From: Tenodera sinensis
Taxonomy: Eukaryota; Arthropoda; Insecta; Mantodea; Mantidae
Assembly (NCBI GenBank): GCA_030765045.1
Contig: CM060966.1
Location: 64,646,921-64,710,920 of the forward strand
Length of the DNA: 64,000 nucleotides
Direction of reading: 5' to 3'
The notes under the pieces are model-generated. The model ran no database searches. It was not told the origin of the DNA and saw only the letters and a program-made list of their open reading frames with translations. Positions 32,510 to 41,418 of this stretch are shown piece by piece. A program made the translations under genes and the position numbers. Within the stretch, counting starts at the first letter, position 1. The number at the start of each line of letters is the position of its first letter.

Positions 32510-35500
32510 TCCTCCCCACCCTGGTCGATTTCCAGTGGAATCACCAGTTGTACCGGTCGACTGATCCTCGTACCATCGGGTAGACGCAGGATGGCTGTCC
32601 TCACTCGGCCATCTCTCCCTTGTAGTACTTCGTCGACTCGGGCTCTCTTCCACATGTGTCTGGGCAGGACGTCTTCTTGCAGGAGGGCGACGTCTCCAAC
32701 TCGCAGTTTCGGATGTTTGCCGGCTGGACACTTAACCTCGTGGTAACTCCGCAGTTGCAGGAGGTATTCCTTTTTCCACCTTCGCCAGAAGTCTTCGGAG
32801 ATTTTCATCTTCTTTCGGAATTCCTTCGTAAGATCTTTTCTTCCGTCAGGCTCAGGTCCGTTCGGAATGGTCGTGAGTTTCTCTCCGTTGAGGAAATGGG
32901 AAGGTGTAAGAGCTTCAAGGTTGCTCCCGTCTTGTACAATGGGACGTGAATTTAGGGTGGCTTCGATGCTGATCAGAACAGTGTTGAGTCCCTCTTCATC
33001 GACCTGTGATCGGCCAAGTACCTTTCTGAGACAGCGTTTGGTGGAACCGATCATCCTTTCCCACCATCCTCCCCACCAAGCCGCCCGTGGAGCTATGAAC
33101 TTCCAGGTCACGTTGTGATGCGCTAGATATTCATGCGTCTTCGGATCGGTGAGAACTTTTGACAGTTGAAGCTCTCTATTTGCTGCTTGAAAAGTTTGAG
33201 CGTTGTCAGAGTATATGATTCGTGGTACTCCTCGGCGTCCCACAAATCGCTGGAATGCCATTAAAAATTTGTCAGTAGATAGGTCCGTAGCCAGTTCTAA
33301 GTGTATAGCTCGTACCGTTGCACATGTAAACAGAACGATGTAAGCTTTCTTCATCTCGTTCCCCGATTTGATATAGAGTGGGCCGGCAAAGTCGATGCCA
33401 GTCACGGCAAATGGTCGAGTAGAACTAACACGATCCAATGGCAATGGGGCTTCGATCTCTTCACACCTTAATTCTCTCTCTGTGGCTTGTTCTAATTGCT
33501 GGTTTACAATCAACTTTTCTTCTTCCACCTCGTTGAGCCTACCTTGCAAGTCAGTGACTCGCATTTTGGAGCTCTCCACAAATAGTTTCATCTCATCTAA
33601 CAGCACTCTCATTTCTGTCACTTGAGGGTTCTCAATGCTCCAGCTGTCATCACCATCTACATAGCTGAGTCGGAGCTGCAGCTCTGACAACTTGTTCATT
33701 AGGATCTTTAGTTCTGCTTCCTGACTCTCATATACCTCTGTGACCTCCTCAAGTTCACTGTTTAGTGCAGCCATCTCGAGATCAAGTTCTTCCAGTCGTA
33801 GCCGTATTGTCACAATCCTATCCTTCTGGGTGTTTCGAGCATCAGTGTTCTCTTCCTGTTCTTGCTCTAGGTGTGCAATTCTCTGCTGGATATCAGTAAA
33901 CACCTTCTTAAACACATCTTCCTCACATTCCTTTGTGGACGCATTAGCTTTCGCCTGCTTCACTTCCTCCTCCTTCTCGTCCAGCAATTTCCTCAAATCA
34001 GACAGCTGATTCTTCAAGCAGGAATTATTCTGCGACAACTCATCTAGAAGCTTATCCTTTGCTGCAAGTTTGGAATAGCAGTTCTCACATTCTTTGACAA
34101 GCTGCTTATACTTGGTACCTTCTTCCTGCAAACGAGACTCCAGCGCTCTGGTTGCCTCTGCAATATCTGCGTCCTTTGTGGTGGTCAGGTTGGCTACCTG
34201 TACAAGCAAACGCTCCTTCTCTGGATCATTGGCAGCTGCCTTTGCATTTAATGTCTGCTCCAAAAGTTCTTGCATTGCTTCTTTTTCTTTCTTTAGTCCT
34301 GCTATTAGTTCCTTATCTTTGTGAGCTTCTGCTTCCAAACAGCCAATATCATTTCTCAACTGTATGTTAGTGGCCTGCTGAACACGCAGTTCCTGCGTCA
34401 CCATCTCCTTGCTTTGCGTCAGAGCCTCCAGCATGTGGTTCAGACTGTCTACTTGAATTTTGCTGACAGTAGTGGGTGGCGTGTTATTGGCGTTACAGAC
34501 GGATATGTGATGAAGTTGCTTGCAATTTGAGCAAGAAACTTTTCCTTTCTTGTTGCACTGGTGGACAGTGTGTCCTCTGTTAAGGCAAAGAAAACATCGC
34601 GTGGAAAGTCTGAGCTTTTGTATTCTGTCTTCCAGGTTGGTTATTTCTTTACATTCTTGGGCCCAGTGGCCTTTATTTTCACAAAAGACGCAGAATGGAT
34701 TTATGGTTTTCTTCCATCTCGGTTTTGATTTTTCCCTTTTTGCAGAAATTTGAAGAGTGGCCGCTGTCGGAGTATAGAAGGATGGAGCGGACGTGGTGGT
34801 TTCTCCTCTGATCTTCTCAGTTGTCAGCGATCCCTCTACCTCTTCATTGAGAAACGCCATTAATGACATCATGTGACCTTCTTTAATGTTTTCTCGCTTT
34901 GCGTGTATTAGCCAGCGTCTGCAAATTTCAGCTGGAAAAGCTCGTAGGATTTTTGGAGCCAATATACGTCCGTATAGGTTTACATCTTCCCCTAGGGCTA
35001 TGAGGGCTTGTACTCTGCGATGACACTCCACGTACGTCGAGTTCAACTCTTGAGGACTTTCCGACAAAGCAGGTCTTAAATTTTCCAGGAAGTCAAGGTG
35101 GGCCTGGATTATTCTATCCTTGTCTCCGTATCGTGCTACAAGTATCTTTTTCGTCTGTTCATAGGTATCTGCGCTCACTGCTATGCCATCTATGAGTCGC
35201 TTTGGCTCTCCTTCGAGGTATCCTCTTAGAAACACGTGCTTATTTATGTCAGATATTGTGGGGTTCTTGTCAACTGAGGACTGGAACTGTTCCCAGAACC
35301 TGCACCAAGTTTCTATATCACCGGAAAAGGGTTCGAGCCGTATTGTGGGTAGTTTAACCCTTTGTATGACCGTGGGTATACCGTCAGAATAGTTATTAGT
35401 AGTAGAAAGCACACCAGGCTTGTCTTTCTTCTTTGTAAGGAGGGTTTTGGCGTGCTTAAGTGCGCGCTTCGATCTGTCTAAATATTCTTCGCAAGTCTGT

Positions 35501-35724
35501 GCGTCTGCTTCGTATTCTTCGTCTGTTAACATGTCATGAATATAGTCATCTAAGGTGAGTAACATGTTTAAAGTATCCTGAAGACGATCGCTGATGTGTT
35601 CGATCTCAGCTGGATCTGTAGAGTCATTACTGCCATTTAAAGATGTTGCAAACCGTGTACAATTATTGCGCTGAGTGGTACGTTTTCGTTTAAGTTTCTT
35701 AAGTTCTTGTTCTTTGTCCGTCAT
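32491..35724 (-). CDS. Fused Gag - coiled-coil - integrase protein of BEL/Pao element
   Basis: 1077 residues from ATG 35724; the frame is open 62 codons further upstream, but MTDKEQELKKLKRKR is the usual style of BEL Gag start. Residues 1-410 are Gag, with the retropepsin-less core (EPFSGDIETWCRFWEQF) and zinc knuckles CVFCENKGHWAQEC, CFLCLNRGHTVHQC and CSNCKQLHHISVC. At residues 419-427 the sequence reads TVSKIQVDS, the usual entry to BEL protease. From residue 428 to about 750 it is instead a long charged heptad-type coiled coil unlike any BEL pol domain. Integrase core resumes near 757 (APLPLDRV), with Asp778 (TGIDFAGPL), Asp840 (YSDNAQTF) and Glu889 (WWGGWWERM), and an integrase tail. Protease, RT, RNase H and the integrase HHCC domain are absent. 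The stop lies inside the 3' LTR. The source of the coiled coil is unknown; a faint resemblance to a kinesin-4-type stalk is only a guess. Confidence 0.9.
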   Translation of the reverse strand: MTDKEQELKKLKRKRTTQRNNCTRFATSLNGSNDSTDPAEIEHISDRLQDTLNMLLTLDDYIHDMLTDEEYEADAQTCEEYLDRSKRALKHAKTLLTKKKDKPGVLSTTNNYSDGIPTVIQRVKLPTIRLEPFSGDIETWCRFWEQFQSSVDKNPTISDINKHVFLRGYLEGEPKRLIDGIAVSADTYEQTKKILVARYGDKDRIIQAHLDFLENLRPALSESPQELNSTYVECHRRVQALIALGEDVNLYGRILAPKILRAFPAEICRRWLIHAKRENIKEGHMMSLMAFLNEEVEGSLTTEKIRGETTTSAPSFYTPTAATLQISAKREKSKPRWKKTINPFCVFCENKGHWAQECKEITNLEDRIQKLRLSTRCFLCLNRGHTVHQCNKKGKVSCSNCKQLHHISVCNANNTPPTTVSKIQVDSLNHMLEALTQSKEMVTQELRVQQATNIQLRNDIGCLEAEAHKDKELIAGLKKEKEAMQELLEQTLNAKAAANDPEKERLLVQVANLTTTKDADIAEATRALESRLQEEGTKYKQLVKECENCYSKLAAKDKLLDELSQNNSCLKNQLSDLRKLLDEKEEEVKQAKANASTKECEEDVFKKVFTDIQQRIAHLEQEQEENTDARNTQKDRIVTIRLRLEELDLEMAALNSELEEVTEVYESQEAELKILMNKLSELQLRLSYVDGDDSWSIENPQVTEMRVLLDEMKLFVESSKMRVTDLQGRLNEVEEEKLIVNQQLEQATERELRCEEIEAPLPLDRVSSTRPFAVTGIDFAGPLYIKSGNEMKKAYIVLFTCATVRAIHLELATDLSTDKFLMAFQRFVGRRGVPRIIYSDNAQTFQAANRELQLSKVLTDPKTHEYLAHHNVTWKFIAPRAAWWGGWWERMIGSTKRCLRKVLGRSQVDEEGLNTVLISIEATLNSRPIVQDGSNLEALTPSHFLNGEKLTTIPNGPEPDGRKDLTKEFRKKMKISEDFWRRWKKEYLLQLRSYHEVKCPAGKHPKLRVGDVALLQEDVLPRHMWKRARVDEVLQGRDGRVRTAILRLPDGTRISRPVQLVIPLEIDQGGEDVEDTE
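32510..32520 (-). other. Polypurine tract of the BEL element
   Basis: GGTGGGGAGGA on the element strand, immediately before the 3' LTR, the expected site for plus-strand priming. It also encodes part of the protein's acidic C-terminus. Confidence 0.75.
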
Positions 35725-36164
35725 TATGTGAATAAGAATAGGTCTGTTAGCTAAGTGGATTTGTCTTGATTTATGGCTGGAGAGATGGGGCGAGCTTGAA
35801 AGAACAGCTGTGCTCTGTGCTATTCCAAGAGGCAACCAGATGGCGTTGTCAATGGCAAAAAAAAAATGGCTACTCGAAACTGATGAGATTATCAAGCATA
35901 CATAATACACAATTCTACCAAATCAATGAAAGTAATGTAGCAAGTGTTATTGCAAACATGCTGCTGCGTTATGCAAATCAACCCGTATACAATGGAATGT
36001 TGTACTTATCCGTTGTGTTGAAATGGTGTCGTCGTGTGGCGTTGTGAGGTTCCATGTCTTATTTCAAGTAATCTGCACTTCACTGCCACTTTAACTTAGT
36101 ATTTTCTGCTTGAAATCTTCAAGATGTTTCGTTTCGTGATGTAGTGATCCGTGACTCGAACAGT

Positions 36165-36182
36165 AATTAAGTTTCGGCACCA
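36165..36182 (-). other. Probable tRNA primer-binding site of the BEL element
   Basis: On the element strand TGGTGCCGAAACTTAATT starts 3 bases after the 5' LTR. The TGG start matches the complement of a tRNA CCA end; the tRNA was not identified. Confidence 0.6.
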
Positions 36183-36185
36183 GTA

Positions 36186-36352
36186 TGTCGTAGTATAAAT
36201 AACGTACACAAACAGCTAGGTCTCCATACTTAAACTCTCTTTATTTTCACAAAAACAAAGCAAGAACAAAAACGCATCTGGTGGCGTCAACAACAACTAT
36301 TTGGTTATAATCACTGACGGTAGATGTCCTCAGCTACTCTGTGTCCTCAACA
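36186..36352 (-). repeat. 5' LTR of the BEL/Pao element
   Basis: 167 bp partner of the LTR at 32343-32509. Upstream (in + coordinates 36353-36357) is ACCGG, the target duplication. Confidence 0.95.
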
Positions 36353-37026
36353 ACCGGTATCGTTCATTTTACTGATAACGACGGATGATGGTGACTGCAC
36401 GTTTTGAGCACATATATTCGATCCTGGTGCAGAAAATTCAATAATTTTATCAGCCATAGTGGCTATGGTGTCAAGATCATCTTTGCTCGTTGCTAATATG
36501 GATCGTGCGGTAACAGGAAGACGCTGCATAAATATGGTTTTTAAAAAGTCGTCTTTAACTTGCATACCAGCTAAACTTCGCATCTCTCGCAAGAGTTGAG
36601 TCGGCCTTTTGTCGGCTAATTCTACCTCTGTTAATAGTTTCGTCACTTTCCTATTTTCTGATTCTTCAAATTCCTGAATAAGTCTAGTTTTAAAATCTGT
36701 GAACGGCGTGGTAGATAATGGTCGAGTCAAAAAGTCGGAAATTAATTTCACGACATCCGCTCCTAACGAGGCAATCACATGGTTAAATTTTGTTGTTTCA
36801 CTTTTTATATGTAACGTGATAAATTGAGTGAGTGAGTGAGTATGTTGGGTTTAAGGGCTCGTCGACAACTTGGTCATTAGGGCCTGGTAAATTGAGCTTC
36901 AACTTGAAGGAATCATACCTTAATATTTCTTTTCCAGATCGGCGAAATTTTCACTGAAACACGTGCAAGTTCCGTTTCGTTTGATGTGATTAGCGATCCT
37001 TCAGTGCTGTCGTGGTTGTTGTCCAT
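36353..37026 (-). pseudogene. Gypsy-1 gag, N-terminal part
   Basis: Reverse-strand reading from ATG 37026 (MDNNHDS) gives the usual Gypsy Gag opening (ARVSVKISPIWKRNIKV), then a TGA where Trp is expected. A 59-bp retroposon insertion follows (36829-36887), then KSETTKFNHVIASLGADVV, DFKTRLIQEFEES and ELADKRPTQLLREMRSLAG to the BEL target site. Gag forms the virus-like particle shell. The nonsense codon and the insertion make this copy non-functional. The continuation of gag lies at 32337 downward, beyond the BEL insertion. Confidence 0.85.
36829..36887 (-). mobile_element. 59-bp truncated SINE/LINE 3' end with 9-bp target duplication
   Basis: Flanked by TAAATTGAG on both sides (36820-36828 and 36888-36896), which proves insertion. 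On the minus strand it reads as a short GGCCCTAATGACC...AGCCCTTAAACCCAACA end with an ACTC tail, resembling the 3' end of the LINE at 41025-41090. Confidence 0.75.
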
Positions 37027-37208
37027 GTTTTATTATTTCACTTTCTCGTTTAAATATGCGTTTCGTTTAGTTATTAGTCACCCCGAAATATCTGGTTCGG
37101 TAATCATCACGTCGGAGGTAACCAGTTTGGTTTATTTAATGCGGTTTATTGAATAACCTTATATGATGCGTGTTACTAAGACGTTTTATTTATTTCTTTG
37201 AAACAATG
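37027..37208 (-). other. Gypsy-1 leader and probable LTR remnant
   Basis: Noncoding DNA upstream of gag on the minus strand. The stretch TGGTTACCTCCGACGTGATG (+ strand about 37110-37129) resembles the primer-binding region of Mag-type Gypsy elements, and AATAAACC lies just upstream of it. If so, 37130-37208 is an LTR remnant truncated by the I-like LINE. No second LTR is available to confirm it. Confidence 0.45.
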
Positions 37209-37216
37209 CCGATTTC

Positions 37217-40200
37217 TTGGACAGTTACAACCTAGCTCTCCTCAACACCGGAGAGTCTACATTCATTTCGGACTCTTACAATAGTTTCTCACACCTTGAT
37301 CTTGCTGTTTGTTCACCTCAGTTGGCAGTCTCCTTAAAATGGAATGTCATCTCTGACTTACACTCTAGTGACAACTTCCCATGCCTTATTAGTCTCTTGA
37401 CGCAACATACAGGTTCCCCACGTATGCCCAGATGGCGTTTGGACCATTCCAACTGGAACCTTTACACCCAGTTGGCTGTCTTTACGTACAACGAGCACGT
37501 CTCTCACGGAGACGATTCTCTCTGCTGCTGAACAGTCAATTCCGCGGTCGACTTCACACCTCCGTTGACTTCCCGTCCCCTGGTGGACGGAAGAATGTCG
37601 GAATGCCATATGTGCTCGAAGGCGTGCTCTTAGGCTTTTCCAACGTCACCCTACGTTGGATAACCTAATCGAATACAAGAAAATGCGCGCCAGGTCCAGA
37701 CAAGTCATTAAAGATAGTAAAAAGTCATCTTGGAGCAAATTTGTAGCTTCATTTAACCGACACACACCTTCTTCGGTTGTGTGGGATAGCTTGAGGCGTG
37801 TTGCAGTTAAACCGACCCAACTATCAATAGCGGGACTAAAAACAGCCACAGGAGCTGTTGTTGATTCATTTGAAGCGGCCAATGCATTTGGCAGTGCTTT
37901 CGCTCAAGTGTCTAGCTCGGAAACCTACTCCCCTGAGTTCCTTCCATTTAAAACTCAGGTGGAATGTCAAGGCTTCTCGTTTCGTTCTAGAAACGTAGAA
38001 GATTACAATCGCCTTTTCACCATGGCGGAGCTAGAATATTCCCTGAAATCTTCGCGATTATCAGCACCAGGAACGGACGGAATTCATGTACAAATGTTAC
38101 AACAGCTCTCTCCTGAAGGTAAGGCATTCCTGCTCGAGGTCTATAATCATGTTTGGGTTGACAGTATACTCTCAGAACATTGGCGGGAGGCCACCGTTAT
38201 TCCCATCTTGAAGGCTGGAAAGGATCGTCATCTTCCCTCCAGCTATCGTCCTATTTCCCTCACCAGTTGCGTTTGCAAGGTGATGGAACGCATGATCAAT
38301 GGACGATTGGTATGGTGGTTAGAAAGTCGTAACCTACTAACATCCAGTGTGGTTTTCGACGACGCCGTTCAACTGTTGACCATCTTGTGTCAATATCGAC
38401 ACAGATAATGGACGGCTTAATGAAGAACTGTCAAACCATTGGCATATTTTTCGATCTTGAGAAGGCTTATGATACGTGCTGGCGAGCAGGGATTCTACGT
38501 TCCCTGTATGCCTGGAACATACGTGGACGCCTACCACTTTTCATTCAGGAGTTTATGAAGGACCGCTTTTTCCGAGTAAGGGTCGGCTCGGTTTTTTCTA
38601 ATTATTTTGTTCAGGATGAGGAAGTACCTCAGGGTTCGGTGCTAAGTGTCACTCTCTTTGCTATAGCAATTAACTCCATCTGGAAATGTGTTCCACCTGG
38701 AGTTTCGTCATGCCTATTCGTAGACAACTTCGCTGTCTATTGCACTTCTCAGCGCACGGCGTTCTTACGACGGCGCCTGCAGCAATGTTTGGACAACCTT
38801 AGAGAATGGAGCGTGAAAAACGGCTTCCGTTTCTCAACCGAGAAGTCAATCTGCGTTAATTTCTGGCGCCGTAGGAGACGATTACCACCTTCGCTCCGTT
38901 TCGGTCCAGATGTACTTCCCTTCGCAGAAGAGACGCGCTTCCTGGGTTTGATCTTGGACAGGAAGCTTAGTTGATCGTCGCATATTGCACAGCTAAGAGC
39001 ACGATGTGACCGTTCCCTAAATATCATGCGAGTACTGAATGGCAAATCGTGGGGAGCGGATCGGACAATTTTGTTGCGAATATATCGCGCATTGGTCCGA
39101 TCCAAGCTAGACTACGGGTGTATTGTTTATTCGTCAGCACGACCAACTGTGCTGAGAAGATTAGACGTGGTCCATAATAGAGGCATCCGCATTGCAACAG
39201 GAGCTTCTTTCCCAACAAGTCCAGTGGTGAGCCTTTACGCCGAGTCCGCAGAACCTCCTCTGCAATATCGGCGTGAGATTCTCTTGGCAAATTATGGTTG
39301 TGCGCTTAGATGTATGCCTAAGCACCCAACGTTCGCTTCTTTTTCACCACCACGCTAAGAGAACGATATAGGAATAGCACCCTTAGTCCTAAGCCTGCGG
39401 GGTTCCGTTTCCAAGACCTTCTAGTGAAGCTTGGAGTGGAACTGCCTAGGATGTTCGCCAAGGGTGAGAGGCTTTACCCCCCTTGGCTATCTGGCACGCC
39501 CCATGTAGATCTTGGGATGACCGTACACCAGAAGTCCACGATGCCTATTTCAAGTATCCGCACGTGTTTCTTAGAATTTTTGTCAGGCTACACTGACCGT
39601 CGATATATTTACACCGATGGGTCAAAGAGCACCAACGGTGTTGGATGTGCTTATATTTATGGAACCGAACCATATACTTTCGGTTTTCCAAATAGCACCT
39701 CCATTTTTACTGCAGAGCTTTATGCAATTTATCGAGCCGTTTTGTATGTTCGCTGTCGTAAATTAGGTGACTGCCTGATTTTGAGCGATTCCCTTAGTGC
39801 ACTGCAGAGCCTTTGTCAGTTGTACAACCCCCACCCTATTGTACAACGTATCCAGGATTCCCTCCATGTTTTACACGCTTCTGGCGTTGACATGGTGTGT
39901 GCATGGATTCCTGGTCACGTAGGTTTGCCGCGGAATGAAATGGCAGATTTAGCAGCAAAGACGGCAACTACAGAACCCAGTATTACCATCTCACGTGTTA
40001 CTTCGGAAGACTTTAGGCTTGAAGTGAGGAGGGCGGTGCTGTCGTGCTGGCTCGCCGAGTGGTCAGCTCTCCGCCGTAGTAAGCTTAGAGAAGTGAAAGA
40101 ACTTCCGATAAACTGGGTAACTTCCTGTCGCACATCTCGTTGCGAGGAGGTTAGTTTGGCTCGATTGAGAATAGTGCACTGCAACTTTTCGCATGGATAC

Positions 40201-40410
40201 CTATTTAAAAGGGGCCCTGCCCCTCTATGTCCGCTGTGTGACAACCTTTTGTCGGTTCGCCACGTGCTGCTAGAGTGTTGCTTTCTAGCACACCTTCGGG
40301 ATTCTCTGCAGCTGCCTGCCAGACTTGCAGAGGTCCTAGCGGACGACAAAACAGCGGCTGATAGAGTTTTTAATTTTTTAGCGGAGTGCAATATCAATTT
40401 GAGAATTTAA
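37217..40410 (+). pseudogene. I-like LINE ORF2: endonuclease end, RT, RNase H
   Basis: Readable in pieces: endonuclease end 37217-37531 (SFSHLDLAVCSPQLAVSLK), linker and RT fingers 37656-38350 (APGTDGIHVQML, YRPISLTSCVCKVMERMI), RT palm 38350-38974 (FFDLEKAYDTCW, VPQGSVLSVTLF), thumb 39000-39358, and RNase H plus C-terminus 39424-40410. The RT box reads FVDN instead of a DD pair, so catalysis would be lost. Frame changes near 37560 and 38345 and stops near 38972 and 39356 are visible. RNase H (IYTDGSKS, FTAELYAIY, LSDSLSAL, GHVGLPRNEMADLA) and the knuckle CPLCDNLLSVRHVLLEC look intact. Confidence 0.83.
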
Positions 40411-40572
40411 AATTTTAATTATCTGTTTCTACTTTTGGACATATTTATCACCTTGTTTATTTTTTTAATTTTAATTTATTTATTATTTGAAGTCGCTTCA
40501 ACATAAAAGTCATATCGCGACTAAACATTGAGGAAGAAAAAGAGGAAACAAATCATGAAGTTTACATTGAAT

Positions 40573-40929
40573 TTAAACATTAACTTTGCATGCTTTGATG
40601 AACTTGATGATTTTCTTGTGATATTGTTGATCACCCAAAGCTAGCTGAAGGTTCTCAGGAACTCCATACTGAAGTCACTGGTGAGTGTATCTTGGGCAAA
40701 CAGTGAGCAGGTGCTGAACTGTAAGAGTAGAATCACACAGAGTACATTTAGGAGGAAGTTCACGGGACAGAATGTAGGAATGAGTAAGCGCAGTGTGGCC
40801 AATGCATAATCGGGTTAATAGCACCTGGTCTCGCCGGGTTAGTGTTCTAATTGTTGTGGACAGGTTAGGTATTGGACAGATATCATGCAGTTTGTTGTTG
40901 GATGTAGTTGTCCAATCACCTTGTTTCAT
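40573..40929 (-). pseudogene. C-terminal fragment of another RNase H LINE ORF2 (minus strand)
   Basis: Reverse-strand reading gives DICPIPNLSTTIRTLTRRDQ, CIGHTALTHSYILS and the knuckle CTLCDSTLTVQHLLTVC, typical of the I-like ORF2 C-terminus. After a stop at 40675 the reading resumes in another frame (GVPENLQLALGD) to 40573. A 3' UTR follows down to about 40500. It is a 5'-truncated insertion in the 3' UTR of the + strand I-like LINE. Confidence 0.75.
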
Positions 40930-41095
40930 ATCTGGCTATTGCCACTGTTTTTTTACCTTTGTATATTTTTCTTGTTGCTAGTATTTTTATTTTTTGAGTG
41001 AAATTTATATCTGGCTATTGCCATGAATCTTTTAAGGGCGCTGATGACCTAGAAGTTGAGCGCCCTTAAACCAAACCAAACCAAACCAATAAAGG
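40930..41095 (+). other. 3' UTR end of the I-like LINE
   Basis: Contains the 17-bp direct repeat ATATCTGGCTATTGCCA (40928-40944 and 41007-41023) and the terminal GGGCGC...GCGCCC hairpin-like end followed by an AAACC tail. Confidence 0.65.
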
Positions 41096-41369
41096 AAAAC
41101 CAAAAGATAGCAACATAGAATATCAACTTTACTAGAATGTTTCTGGATTTTTCCACTAGTGACCGTGACCGCCACACCTGAATAGCTTCCTCAAGCGGAT
41201 TTTCACTTTCATCCATGTTGTCTTGCGATGCACTCGTAAATTATCACGTCGGGATTCACCAATTATATGGGGTGAGTATACAATGTAAATATATAAAATG
41301 CTATCGCTTACTTAAACCTTTATTTACTGCCATTCATTCTACAACAAAAGAACCTTGTTGCCATGATAC

Positions 41370-41418
<49 letters not shown>

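Larger units (their letters stand above)
32343..36352 (-). mobile_element. BEL/Pao LTR retrotransposon carrying a captured coiled-coil sequence
   Basis: A 4.0 kb element with two 167-bp LTRs that are identical by eye, TG...CA ends on the element strand, a primer-binding-like site, a polypurine tract and a perfect 5-bp target duplication ACCGG (32338-32342 and 36353-36357). It lies inside Gypsy-1 gag. The internal region is one long ORF: Gag, then about 320 residues of coiled coil, then integrase. It has no protease, RT or RNase H, so it must borrow enzymes from an autonomous relative. Identical LTRs and the intact ORF argue for recent movement. Confidence 0.92.
30606..37208 (-). mobile_element. 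Gypsy-1: 5' part of a Gypsy/Ty3 element, hosting a BEL insertion
   Basis: Minus-strand element with a probable LTR remnant and leader (37208-37027), gag (37026-36353), the BEL element (36352-32343), the rest of gag, protease and RT (32337-30606). It ends abruptly at the start of RNase H (VDTSD) where Gypsy-2 RT begins. It is older than the BEL insertion because BEL lies inside gag with a clean 5-bp duplication. Lesions include stops in gag and pol, frameshifts, and altered catalytic residues. Confidence 0.82.
37209..41090 (+). mobile_element. Decayed I-like LINE with RNase H
   Basis: The 5'-truncated body runs from the end of the endonuclease (37217) through RT and RNase H to a stop at 40410. 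A long 3' UTR contains a minus-strand LINE fragment and ends with GGGCGCTGATGACC...GCGCCCTTAAACC followed by a CAAAC-type tail at about 41070-41090. RNase H style (YIYTDGSKS, CAWIPGHVG) and thumb (RIATGASFPTSPVVSLYAES) suggest the I clade. Multiple lesions show age. Confidence 0.8.

Noticed and set aside
33475..34443. A resident host gene for a coiled-coil protein
   Set aside because: The sequence lies in frame between BEL Gag and BEL integrase, between two LTRs with a target duplication. It is therefore cargo of the element, not a host locus at this site.
32498..34753. Several + strand frames of 70-100 codons opposite the BEL ORF
   Set aside because: They are antisense shadows of a well-supported minus-strand reading with recognisable domains.
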